A model generated the notes under the pieces. It saw only the letters and a list, made by a program, of their open reading frames with translations, was not told where the DNA came from and did no database searches. Shown here piece by piece: positions 1-6,095 of a DNA stretch of 7,984 nucleotides. The position numbers and the translations under genes are program-made. The stretch spans positions 1-7,984 of the forward strand of contig CAMTBF010000146.1 in assembly GCA_947068385.1 (NCBI GenBank). The letters are read 5' to 3'. Origin of the DNA: an uncultured Lachnospiraceae bacterium. GTDB taxonomy: Bacteria; Bacillota; Clostridia; Lachnospirales; Lachnospiraceae. Every line of letters begins with the position of its first letter. Positions within the stretch are counted from its first letter, which is position 1.

Positions 1-1
1 G

Positions 2-76
2 GAGGCCGTGAAGACCGGGCGCATGAACGACAAGATGAGCGTGGAGATATTGATATTGTCGGTGCTGCAGCCATGA
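2..76 (+). CDS. C-terminal tail of an unidentified plus-strand protein (partial)
   Basis: Only the last 24 codons are in the window, read in the second frame and ending in TGA at 74-76. The visible tail ends in EILILSVLQP and is preceded by a basic stretch with KTGRMNDKM. The frame is chosen because its stop lies 16 nt before a strong plus-strand terminator; the first frame would run through that hairpin and the third stops at once. The family cannot be recognised from this length. A Gfo/Idh/MocA-type C-terminus, which often ends with a helix containing a TGR-like turn, is possible but unsupported. The gene converges on the minus-strand operon. Confidence 0.5.
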   Translation, partial: EAVKTGRMNDKMSVEILILSVLQP

Positions 77-90
77 GCCGCAATGCCATA

Positions 91-126
91 AAGGGGCTGC
101 CGTGTATGTACGGCAGCCCCTTTTTT
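91..126 (+). terminator. Strong bidirectional intrinsic terminator between convergent units
   Basis: A perfect 11-bp stem, GGGGCTGCCGT (93-103) with ACGGCAGCCCC (110-120), closes a 6-nt loop GTATGT and is followed by six T residues at 121-126. The flanking AA at 91-92 extends the pairing into the T-run. It fits the plus-strand gene ending at 76 as a classical Rho-independent terminator. Read on the minus strand, the same stem lies 20 nt after the stop of the last operon gene but has only a TTTA tail, so it probably works less well in that direction. Confidence 0.93.
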
Positions 127-140
127 CGTCATTATCTGTC

Positions 141-923
141 TCAATCCTTCAGCATCAGGTTGCGGAAGTACTGGATGGTGAAGTCGATCCCCTTCTCGCC
201 CAGCTCTCCCGACCAGTTGGCGGAGTGGGGCTCGATGCTCAGGCACCTGTCGTAGCCCTTGGCGTAGAGGATGGCCAGGAACGCGCCCCAGTTGGTCTGG
301 TCCAGGCCCGCGGGGGGATCGTCGTAGCGCTCGCCTCCTATGATCAGGGAGCCCTTCAGGTGGACATGGAGGAAACGGTCGCCCCAGTCTTTGGTCTCCT
401 GCAGGTAGTCCCCGCCCGCGTAGATGCAGTGGGAGGGATCGTACTTGATGTACAGGTCCTTTAAGTATCCCATGATGACGGTGTACGCCATGGGGTCGCA
501 GACGAAGTTGTTCCAGCGGCAGTTGTACACCGCTATCTTCACGCCCTTCTCCGCGCCGTGGGCGATCAGCTTCTCGAAATAAGAGATGGCCAGCCCGCAG
601 TTCTCATAGTAGGACAGCTCCTCCACCAGATTGCAGCCGGTGATGTACACGCCGCACTCCAGCTTCGCCGCCGCGTCGATCAGCTCATATTCCAGCTCCA
701 GCTCCTCTTCCCGGATGCCGTCCTTACAAATGCGGTCGCTCCCCCATCTGCCTACGGCGGCGATGGGAATCTGGTACTTTACGCTCCTGTCACGGATGGC
801 GTCCACATTGTCCAGGAATTCCCGGGCCCTGTCGTTCACGTCCAGCTCGATGAAGGCCATGCCACGCTCTTTGGCGCTCTGGAAATCCTTCTCCTCGAAC
901 CATGCTATTCTTCCTAGCTTCAT
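141..923 (-). CDS. Sugar phosphate isomerase/epimerase-like TIM-barrel protein (260 aa), last gene of the catabolic operon
   Basis: A xylose-isomerase-like TIM barrel (AP endonuclease 2 superfamily fold) of typical length for small family members; it should be cytosolic. Visible motifs are YDPSHCIYAGGD (residues 161-172, Asp162/His165), FLHVHLKG (184-191) and LSIEPHS (228-234, Glu231), which match three of the four usual divalent-metal ligand positions. The fourth, normally a Glu on the middle strand, falls in VYNCRWNNF (132-140), where no Glu is present. This suggests altered metal binding or a different reaction from its two paralogues in the operon. The start ATG at 921-923 has AGAAAGG seven bases upstream. 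It lies 26 nt after the preceding dehydrogenase gene. The fold is secure; the reaction (epimerase, isomerase, dehydratase or lyase) and substrate are unknown. Confidence 0.88.
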   Translation of the reverse strand: MKLGRIAWFEEKDFQSAKERGMAFIELDVNDRAREFLDNVDAIRDRSVKYQIPIAAVGRWGSDRICKDGIREEELELEYELIDAAAKLECGVYITGCNLVEELSYYENCGLAISYFEKLIAHGAEKGVKIAVYNCRWNNFVCDPMAYTVIMGYLKDLYIKYDPSHCIYAGGDYLQETKDWGDRFLHVHLKGSLIIGGERYDDPPAGLDQTNWGAFLAILYAKGYDRCLSIEPHSANWSGELGEKGIDFTIQYFRNLMLKD

Positions 924-949
924 ATTCTATCCTTTCTCAGGCATGCGCC

Positions 950-2029
950 TTAGTCAAAAAATACGGGCTTCCCGCTCTTGCCGGACTCGTAGATGGCCTC
1001 CAGGATCTGGGTCACCACCATGGCCTGCCTGGGCTCCACGGTCAGGGGCTCGCCGTTCACGATGGCATTGTAGAACACCCTCTGCTCCACGTCCTCGGGC
1101 GCTTCCGAGATCCCGTCGTAGAACGCCGCGCCGCCGGCTGCCAGGCTGGGCTTCTCCACGCACTGCTTGCCATACTTCACGCTGTTGATGCGCAGGCCGT
1201 CCAGCATGTCGGCCCCTGCCTTGGTGCCGCACAGGGAGGTCTTGGCCTCGTTGGTGTCCAGGCTGTTCAGCGCCCAGGAGGACTCCAGGACGATGGTGGC
1301 GCCGTTCTTCATCTTGACGAAGCCGAAGGCGGAATCCTCTACGGTATAGATCTCCGGATCCCAGTCGCCCCAGGCATTGCCGGTGTCGCCCTTCTGGTCC
1401 GCGAGCTTGCGGTACACGGAGCCCACCACCATCTCAGGCTCATAGTTGTCCATCATCCACAGGGTCAGGTCCAGCGCATGGGTCCCGATGTCGATCAACG
1501 GCCCGCCGCCCTGCTTCTCCGCATCCAGGAACACGCCCCAGGTGGGAACGGCCCTCCTGCGGATGGCATGGGCCTTGGCATAGTAGATCTCTCCCAGGTC
1601 GCCGTTCAGGATCGCTTTCTTCAGGTAAGCGGAGTCCCCGCGGTAGCGGCTCTGATAGCCGATGGTAAGGACCTTGCCGGTGCGCTCCGCAGTCTCCACC
1701 ATCTGCTTGGCCTCGGCGTAGGTCTTGGCCATGGGCTTCTCGCACATGACGTTCTTGCCGGCTTCCATGGCGGCGATGCTCACGGGGGCATGCACGCTGT
1801 TGGGGGTCAGCACATATACGGCCTCGATGTCCTCCTTCAGCAGGTCATTGTAATCGGTGTACACCTTGGAGTCCTCTGTGCCGTACTCCTCCTTGGCCTT
1901 CTGGGCCCTCTCCTCGATCAGGTCGCAGAACGCCACGAACTCGAAGTTCCCGTTCCGCTTCATGGCGGGGAGATGCTTTCCGTTGGCGATCCCGCCGCAG
2001 CCTACGATTCCTACTCTTAATTTCCTCAT
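950..2029 (-). CDS. Gfo/Idh/MocA family NAD(P)-dependent oxidoreductase (359 aa)
   Basis: A cytosolic dehydrogenase expected to oxidise or reduce a hydroxyl/keto group on a sugar or cyclitol with NAD(P). The N-terminal Rossmann fold begins VGIVGCGGIA (residues 6-15). The family motif CEKPMAKT (96-103) contains the catalytic Lys98, and GGGPLIDIGTHALD (174-187) supplies Asp180 and His184 in the usual positions. The length is normal for the family. The start is set at the ATG at 2027-2029 because AAGGAGGA lies about nine bases upstream and the Rossmann strand follows at once; an in-frame start 16 codons earlier (2077) would place the Shine-Dalgarno inside the gene. The first codons (AGG AAA TTA AGA GTA) are AT-richer than the rest. 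It follows a 74-nt intercistronic hairpin region. The substrate is unknown; it is clearly divergent from the other dehydrogenase of the operon. Confidence 0.92.
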   Translation of the reverse strand: MRKLRVGIVGCGGIANGKHLPAMKRNGNFEFVAFCDLIEERAQKAKEEYGTEDSKVYTDYNDLLKEDIEAVYVLTPNSVHAPVSIAAMEAGKNVMCEKPMAKTYAEAKQMVETAERTGKVLTIGYQSRYRGDSAYLKKAILNGDLGEIYYAKAHAIRRRAVPTWGVFLDAEKQGGGPLIDIGTHALDLTLWMMDNYEPEMVVGSVYRKLADQKGDTGNAWGDWDPEIYTVEDSAFGFVKMKNGATIVLESSWALNSLDTNEAKTSLCGTKAGADMLDGLRINSVKYGKQCVEKPSLAAGGAAFYDGISEAPEDVEQRVFYNAIVNGEPLTVEPRQAMVVTQILEAIYESGKSGKPVFFD

Positions 2030-2058
2030 GATATCAAGTCCTCCTTGTATTATGTTCC

Positions 2059-2097
2059 GCGCCTGCCAAATCTGCACTTATCCGCACAGGCAGGCGC
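2059..2097 (-). other. Intercistronic RNA hairpin (9-bp perfect inverted repeat)
   Basis: GCGCCTGCC and GGCAGGCGC form a perfect 9-bp GC-rich stem with a 21-nt loop, in the 74-nt gap between the 2104-2877 gene and the 950-2029 gene. On the minus-strand transcript the stem is followed by GGAACATAATAC, not by a U-tract, so it is not an intrinsic terminator. A role in mRNA processing or in setting the expression ratio of up- and downstream genes is plausible but inferred. Confidence 0.6.
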
Positions 2098-2103
2098 TGT
2101 CTG

Positions 2104-2877
2104 TCAGTTCAGGATCCCTTTCAGGTACCTTGCGCTCTTCGCCATGTTCTCCATGGGCTCCCCGTATGGATGGTCGTCCTGCTCCACCACCAGCCATTCG
2201 GTGCCGCATTCCTCGGCCTTCTTCACGATGGCGGCATTGTCCTGCTCGCCCTCGCCCAGGGCATACTGCTCCACTTCCCCGCCGTTCCTGCGGAAATCCT
2301 TCATATGCACCACGGGGCAGCGGCCCTTGTACTTCTCCAGATAGGCCACAGGATCCACCCCGCCCACGTTCACCCAGCAGGTATCCTGCTCCGTCTGGAG
2401 CCATCTGGCATCCACGGCTTCGAACAGCTCGTCCAGGAAATAGGTTCCCCTGTCCGTCTTCCCGAATTCGAAGTCATGGTTGTGGTACATCAAGGTAATC
2501 CCATGACGGGCGCAGCAGTCCGCCAGCTTCTCGATGAACCGGCAGGTCTCTTCGAAGTCTTTCCCGCCATAGTGGCAGTCCATGGACATGCCGGGAATCC
2601 CGATGTACTTGCAGCCTATGGTCTCATAGGCCTTCACCGTCCCCTCCATGTCCTCCCGGAAGGGCTCCAGGCCCACATGGGCGCTGATTCCTATCAGCCC
2701 CTGCTCCTTCAGGCAGTCCCGGACCGCCTCGGGGCTCAGCCCATACAATCCTGCCAGCTCCACGCCCTCATAGCCGCAGTCCTTCAGGGCCTTCATGGTT
2801 CCCGCGAAGTCCGCCTCCGCCAGCTCCCGCACAGAGTACACCTGCGCGGCGATTCCCATCTTTGCCATATGAATCAA
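2104..2877 (-). CDS. Sugar phosphate isomerase/epimerase, TIM barrel (257 aa; TTG start, or 254 aa from ATG at 2868)
   Basis: A cytosolic xylose-isomerase-like TIM barrel of the type often found beside Gfo/Idh/MocA dehydrogenases. Its motifs in order, numbered from the TTG start, are an N-terminal strand leading to VYSVRELAE (13-21), GVELAGLYG (38-46), YHNHDFEFG (131-139, Glu137), EQDTCWVNVG (163-172, Asp165), VVHMKDF (189-195, His191) and VVEQDDHP (230-237, Glu232). All four expected metal ligands are present. The start is ambiguous: the TTG at 2875-2877 has AAGGG seven bases upstream, whereas the ATG at 2866-2868 gives a more typical N-terminus (MAKMGIAAQ) but sits about 16 bases from that site. 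The gene begins 17 nt after the preceding stop, so translation is probably linked. Substrate and exact reaction are unknown. Confidence 0.9.
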   Translation of the reverse strand: MIHMAKMGIAAQVYSVRELAEADFAGTMKALKDCGYEGVELAGLYGLSPEAVRDCLKEQGLIGISAHVGLEPFREDMEGTVKAYETIGCKYIGIPGMSMDCHYGGKDFEETCRFIEKLADCCARHGITLMYHNHDFEFGKTDRGTYFLDELFEAVDARWLQTEQDTCWVNVGGVDPVAYLEKYKGRCPVVHMKDFRRNGGEVEQYALGEGEQDNAAIVKKAEECGTEWLVVEQDDHPYGEPMENMAKSARYLKGILN

Positions 2878-2894
2878 TCACCGTCCCTTATCTG

Positions 2895-3947
2895 TTATAT
2901 AGCCTCTTTCACGATCTCCCCGGTCTCCGCGGATCTGTGGATCGCCTCCATCAGCTTCATGACCCGCATCACCTCGGGCAGGCGGATCAGGCTCTCCTCC
3001 CTGCCCTCCATCACGGCCAGCACGTTTAAGTAGAACTCCCTGACGTCGCTCTTTACCTTGGGCAGCTCCTCGGTGAAGATGCTGTCGTCCCTCCTGGGGG
3101 CCATGGTCTTGGTCAGGCCCGCGGCGGTGATCACAGGGGCCACGTCCTTCTCGTCCACCCCTGACGCACGCACGATTTTCCCGTTCAGGGCCCAGTCCTC
3201 GATGACCGCCGTGCCGTCCGCCCCCATCACGTACCACCTGGGCAGGGAGATGAAGTTGCTGGTGCCCACCTCCACCAGAGCGGTGACGCCGTTCTCAAAA
3301 GCGATCTCCGTATAGAAGCCGTCGTCCACAAGCTGGTTGGTCACATGGGTCTCCACGCCGTAGACGCTCTTCACGGGCACATCGGCGAACATCTGCAGCA
3401 GCTGGTCCAAGAGGTGCACGCCCCAGTCCAGGATCATGCCGCCGCCATGCTCCTTCTCCTGCCTCCAGTCTCCGGGGATGCCCCTGGAGCCGTGGACCCT
3501 GGATTCGATGCGGAACAGCTCGCCCAGCTTGCCCTCCTCCAGGATCTTCTTTACCGTCAGATAGTCTTCGTCCCAGCGTCTGTTCTGATGGACGGTGAGG
3601 AAACGCCCCGTCCGCTCCGACGCGTCCATCATCTCCCGGAGATCCGCGGAGCTTAAGGTGACGGGCTTCTCGCTGATCACGTTCTTCCCGGCCTCCATGG
3701 CGGCGATCGCCACGGGCTTATGTACATCGTTGGGCGTGGCGATCAGCACCAGATCCGTCTCCGGATCCGCCAGCAGGTCCTCCAGGCTGCCGTACACATG
3801 GAGCCCCTTCTCCTGGGCGGCGTAGGTCCGCCTCTCCTCCTTGATGTCCCAGATGCCGGCGATCTCCAGGCCCTCGATGGTCTGGATCTCGTCATAATGC
3901 CAGCCCGCCATTCCGCCGAAGCCGACAATGGCCATTTTATGCATCAT
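2895..3947 (-). CDS. Gfo/Idh/MocA family NAD(P)-dependent oxidoreductase (350 aa)
   Basis: The second sugar dehydrogenase of the operon. The Rossmann motif VGFGGMAG occupies residues 8-15, the catalytic-Lys motif SEKPVTLS residues 92-99 (Lys94), and GGGMILDWGVHLLDQ residues 168-182 (Asp174, His178). A distinctive HQNRRWDEDYL (120-130) and the stretch RVHGSRGIPGDWR (150-162) line the expected active-site side and mark a subfamily different from the 359-aa paralogue. The start ATG at 3945-3947 has AGGAGG seven bases upstream; a second ATG follows directly. It sits 61 nt after the 323-aa TIM-barrel gene and 17 nt before the next one. A role complementary to the other dehydrogenase (one oxidising, one reducing) would make the pathway redox-neutral, but direction and cofactor cannot be read here. 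Confidence 0.92.
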   Translation of the reverse strand: MMHKMAIVGFGGMAGWHYDEIQTIEGLEIAGIWDIKEERRTYAAQEKGLHVYGSLEDLLADPETDLVLIATPNDVHKPVAIAAMEAGKNVISEKPVTLSSADLREMMDASERTGRFLTVHQNRRWDEDYLTVKKILEEGKLGELFRIESRVHGSRGIPGDWRQEKEHGGGMILDWGVHLLDQLLQMFADVPVKSVYGVETHVTNQLVDDGFYTEIAFENGVTALVEVGTSNFISLPRWYVMGADGTAVIEDWALNGKIVRASGVDEKDVAPVITAAGLTKTMAPRRDDSIFTEELPKVKSDVREFYLNVLAVMEGREESLIRLPEVMRVMKLMEAIHRSAETGEIVKEAI

Positions 3948-3967
3948 GTCAATACCTCCTGTTTAAA

Positions 3968-3980
3968 GTCGCTGCGCGAC
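3968..3980 (-). other. Short intercistronic stem-loop (weak)
   Basis: GTCGC-TGC-GCGAC is a 5-bp stem with a 3-nt loop in the 61-nt gap between the 323-aa TIM-barrel gene and the 350-aa dehydrogenase gene. On the minus strand it is followed by TTTAAACAGGAGG, so a short U-run precedes the ribosome site. It is too short for an efficient terminator; at most it gives partial attenuation or serves as a processing site. Confidence 0.3.
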
Positions 3981-4008
3981 AGCTCTAAATGGTAAAAATA
4001 GGGTAAAG

Positions 4009-4980
4009 TCAGGCCCAATACATGGCGCCTCTGTCCTCGTAGATCAGCACGTTCTTCAGGAAGCTGATGGCCTTCTCCAGCCCCTCCCTGCCGGACATGA
4101 GGCCGTCCTCGTGTTCGATGCTGATGGCGTAGTCATAGCCTGCCATGCGCAGCTCGGAGACGATGTTCCTCCAGTACTCCTCACCGTTGCCATAGCCCAC
4201 CGTGCGGAAGATCCAGGACCTCTCCAGCTCCTCCCCGTAATGGGTGGTGTCCAGCACGCCGTTGACTGCGGTGTTCCTGGGATCCACCTTGGTGTCCTTG
4301 GCGTGGAAATGGAAGATGGCGCCCTCCCTTCCAAGCTCCCGGATGGCGGTGCAGGGATCCATCCCCTGCCAGATCAGATGGCTGGGATCGAAGTTCGCGC
4401 CGATCTCGGGCCCTACCTCCCTGCGGATCCGCAGCATGGTCCTGGTATTGTAGACGCAGAAGCCGGGATGCAGCTCAAAGGCGATCTTCGACACCCCGTG
4501 GGCCTTGGCGAACTCCACCTTCTTCTTCCAGTAGGGGATCAGCACCTCGTTCCACTGGTACTCCAGGATCTGGCTGAAGTCGTCCGGCCAGGGGCAGGTG
4601 ACCCAGTTGGGGGTCCTGTCCTCTTTGCTGCCGCCGGGGCATCCCGAGAAGGTGTTCACCACGGGCACATGCAGCTTCTCCGCCAGCAGTATGGCGTTGT
4701 CGAAATCCCTCTCGAAGCTCTCCGCCACCGCCGGGTCCGGGTGCACCATGTTGCCGTGGCTGCTCAGGGCGCTGATCTCCAGATGGTACTTGTCCAGCGT
4801 CTCCATGAACCTCTCCCGCTTCCCCTCGTCGGCCAGAAGCTCCGCGGCGTCGCAGTGGGCCTTGCCGGGGAAGCCGCCGCAGCCGATCTCCACCATCTGC
4901 ACGCCCCTCTCCGCCAGGAACTTACACGCCTGGTCAAAGGGCAGGTCTCCCAGCGCTACCGTCAATGTTCCTAATTTCAT
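4009..4980 (-). CDS. Sugar phosphate isomerase/epimerase, TIM barrel (323 aa), first structural gene of the operon
   Basis: The largest of the three TIM-barrel enzymes. Motifs in order are VEIGCGGFPG (residues 30-39), SSHGN (73-77), AFELHPGF (167-174, Glu169), ANFDPSHLIWQG (195-206, Asp198/His201), FHFHAKDT (223-230, His226) and ISIEHEDG (286-293, Glu289). Together these form a complete divalent-metal site of the xylose-isomerase-like family, so the enzyme is probably active on a sugar or keto-sugar in the cytosol. The ATG at 4978-4980 is preferred because GGAGGA is six bases upstream; an in-frame start at 5007 would put that site inside the gene. The 5' codons (AAA TTA GGA ACA TTG) are AT-rich. 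It lies 126 nt downstream of the AraC-type gene, behind that gene's terminator and a candidate operator/promoter. The size resembles catalytic subunits of C-glycoside deglycosidases, but the small partner subunit is not seen, so that assignment is not made. Confidence 0.9.
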   Translation of the reverse strand: MKLGTLTVALGDLPFDQACKFLAERGVQMVEIGCGGFPGKAHCDAAELLADEGKRERFMETLDKYHLEISALSSHGNMVHPDPAVAESFERDFDNAILLAEKLHVPVVNTFSGCPGGSKEDRTPNWVTCPWPDDFSQILEYQWNEVLIPYWKKKVEFAKAHGVSKIAFELHPGFCVYNTRTMLRIRREVGPEIGANFDPSHLIWQGMDPCTAIRELGREGAIFHFHAKDTKVDPRNTAVNGVLDTTHYGEELERSWIFRTVGYGNGEEYWRNIVSELRMAGYDYAISIEHEDGLMSGREGLEKAISFLKNVLIYEDRGAMYWA

Positions 4981-5003
4981 GATATCTCCTCCGTTTCTTT
5001 TAT

Positions 5004-5022
5004 GCATTCTACCGGGGAATGC
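5004..5022 (-). other. Inverted repeat in the operon leader
   Basis: GCATTC and GAATGC form a 6-bp perfect inverted repeat with a 7-nt spacer (TACCGGG on the plus strand). It lies between the candidate -10 region and the ribosome site of the 323-aa gene. It could be a small leader hairpin or a repressor half-site pair; nothing in the sequence decides between these. Confidence 0.35.
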
Positions 5023-5030
5023 GATTTCTC

Positions 5031-5110
5031 ATTTTATACTGATTATAAAAAAAGACAGCAGAAGAAGAAAGATTCTTTCTGCTGTTTATGCATACGATTC
5101 TGCTGTTTAT
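5031..5110 (-). promoter_or_regulatory. Candidate AraC-type operator (two direct repeats) and promoter of the catabolic operon
   Basis: On the minus strand ATAAACAGCAGAA occurs at 5110-5098 and again at 5089-5077, exactly 21 bp apart, i.e. two helical turns. This is the geometry of paired AraC-family half-sites such as araI1/araI2. Downstream is TATAAT at 5047-5042, and an alternative TATAAA at 5038-5033. No good -35 is seen at the right distance (TTTCTT at 5070-5065), as expected for an activator-dependent promoter. The first repeat covers the TAA stop of the AraC-type gene and the second is the 5' arm of its terminator. Operator function is inferred from geometry and position. Confidence 0.5.
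5047..5085 (-). terminator. Intrinsic terminator of the AraC-family gene
   Basis: On the minus strand ACAGCAGAA (5085-5077) pairs with TTCTGCTGT (5063-5055). An inner AGAA/TTCT extension with a 2-nt bulge lengthens the stem, and seven T residues (5053-5047) follow. The hairpin starts 21 nt after the TAA stop at 5109-5107. The T-tract runs into the TATAAT proposed as the -10 of the downstream operon, so termination and initiation signals overlap. An identical copy of the 5' arm lies 21 bp upstream and could compete for pairing. Confidence 0.75.
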
Positions 5111-5931
5111 TTTTTCAGGATCTCCGAGGGCGCGCAGCCGTAATACCGCCTGAACTGCCGCCCAAAATGGTTGTAGTCCGTGAACCCCACGCTGTCCGCA
5201 ATCTCCACCACCGTGCCCTCCTTCCTCTTGAGCAGGTTCATGGCCTTCTTCATGCGGACCTCGTTCATGTATTGGAGCGGCGGCATCCCCATGCTCTCCT
5301 TGAACAGATGGTTGAACCTGTCCTCGCTTAAGTGGATGATGTCCGCCAGCTCCCTGTTGCTGATCTGCTTGGTGTAGTTGGACTGGATGTAGTCCAGCAC
5401 GGTATTGAGCCTCTCCAAGCGTCTCTTTCTGCTATCGCTCTCCCGCTCCGTGAGCACCTCCGCGGCGTACTCCCGGGCCAGGTGGACGATCAGGTGGAGC
5501 AGCTCCCCCTTGCAGATCAGGCGGTAGCCGATCCTCTGCTCGCTGTATTCCTTCTGGATGGCGGACATGATGGCGTCTATGGTCTCGTCCCGCTCCACCA
5601 GGGACTGGAAGATTACGTTCTTGTCTGCCAGCTCCTTATAGAAGTCAGCCATGTCGAATATGATGACCAGCACCCTCATGTGGGATCCGTCACAGTAGCC
5701 CGCATGGAGCTCATTGCTGTTGACCACTACCAGGCTGCCCTCGCTGGCCAGGATCTCCCTCTGGCCCAGGCGCAGGATGGTCTTCCCCTCCAGCACGTAG
5801 TGGAGCTCTAAATGCTCGTGCCAGTGCTGGGTGAAATACCAGACCTTCTTATTCACGTCGTTGACGAACATCTGCACCGGAAACTCCGAATCGCTGATGA
5901 TCTTCTGTTCATATAATTCCAAAGACTGCAT
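5107..5931 (-). CDS. AraC-family transcriptional regulator with N-terminal cupin (274 aa)
   Basis: A ligand-responsive transcription factor, probably the activator of the adjacent sugar operon. Residues about 20-90 form the sugar-binding cupin, with the typical HWHEHLELHYVLEG at 36-49 and NSNELHAGY at 71-79. Residues about 175-274 form the double helix-turn-helix: SNRELADIIHLSEDRFNHLF (191-210) is the first and TVVEIADSVGFTDYNHFGRQ (240-259) the second, ending with the family signature YYGCAPSEI. The length is normal. The ATG at 5929-5931 follows AAGGGGA about five bases upstream. The gene has its own promoter and terminator, and the five enzyme genes follow on the same strand, a common layout for AraC-type control of carbohydrate utilisation. 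The ligand is unknown and no typical sequence hints at it. Confidence 0.95.
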   Translation of the reverse strand: MQSLELYEQKIISDSEFPVQMFVNDVNKKVWYFTQHWHEHLELHYVLEGKTILRLGQREILASEGSLVVVNSNELHAGYCDGSHMRVLVIIFDMADFYKELADKNVIFQSLVERDETIDAIMSAIQKEYSEQRIGYRLICKGELLHLIVHLAREYAAEVLTERESDSRKRRLERLNTVLDYIQSNYTKQISNRELADIIHLSEDRFNHLFKESMGMPPLQYMNEVRMKKAMNLLKRKEGTVVEIADSVGFTDYNHFGRQFRRYYGCAPSEILKK

Positions 5932-6002
5932 AGCTTTCCCCTTCTGAAACCCGATTCCGTACCGCCCAGGCAGCGCCTTTCCCTCCTGGTGAATTTGGTT
6001 AC

Positions 6003-6031
6003 ATTATATTACAAAGGGGCGCTTTTTGCAA
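6003..6031 (-). promoter_or_regulatory. Sigma-A-type promoter of the AraC-family gene
   Basis: On the minus strand a TTGCAA -35 (6031-6026) and a perfect TATAAT -10 (6008-6003) are separated by exactly 17 bp. Transcription should begin near 5996, giving a leader of about 65 nt. That leader contains AGGAGGG (5987-5981) far from the start codon and a small GC-rich hairpin AGGC-GCT-GCCT just after it. No clear operator is visible. Confidence 0.82.
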
Positions 6032-6069
6032 ACCTTTCCGGCCAGGCGGAGAGTCAGTCACGGTAAAAC

Positions 6070-6095
6070 AAAAAGGGGGAGGTCAGCCCTCCTCC
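6070..6095 (-). terminator. Intrinsic terminator overlapping the stop codon of the 161-aa gene
   Basis: On the minus strand GGAGGAGG (6095-6088) pairs with CCTCCCCC (6082-6075), one A-C mismatch, around the loop GCTGA. This is followed by TTTTTGTTTT (from 6074). The TGA stop (6085-6083) lies in the loop. It closes the sortase/BTAD/161-aa transcription unit before the AraC promoter. Confidence 0.7.

Noticed and set aside
902..2020. A 372-codon open frame on the plus strand
   Set aside because: It lies fully antisense to the well-supported 359-aa dehydrogenase gene; the translation is rich in His, Leu, Gly and Val with no family motif, as expected from the complement of GC-rich coding DNA.
2170..4974. 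Further long plus-strand frames (2170-3033 and 4111-4974)
   Set aside because: Both are mirror frames of TIM-barrel genes with strong motifs on the minus strand; neither has a credible start context or recognisable protein.
4009..4980. Assignment of the 323-aa TIM barrel as a C-glycoside deglycosidase catalytic subunit
   Set aside because: Size and fold agree, but the small beta-subunit gene that accompanies it in known clusters is absent here, and the fold is too common for motif-level assignment.
5010..5045. Possible catabolite-repression (cre) site in the operon leader
   Set aside because: The sequence around TGAGAAATCGCATT shows a TG and a CG but at the wrong distance for the cre consensus.
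5972..6023. Inverted pair AGCGCC / GGCGCT flanking the -10 of the AraC-family promoter
   Set aside because: Only 6 bp per arm, GC-rich and about 40 bp apart; this is expected by chance in such DNA and I see no second support for an operator.
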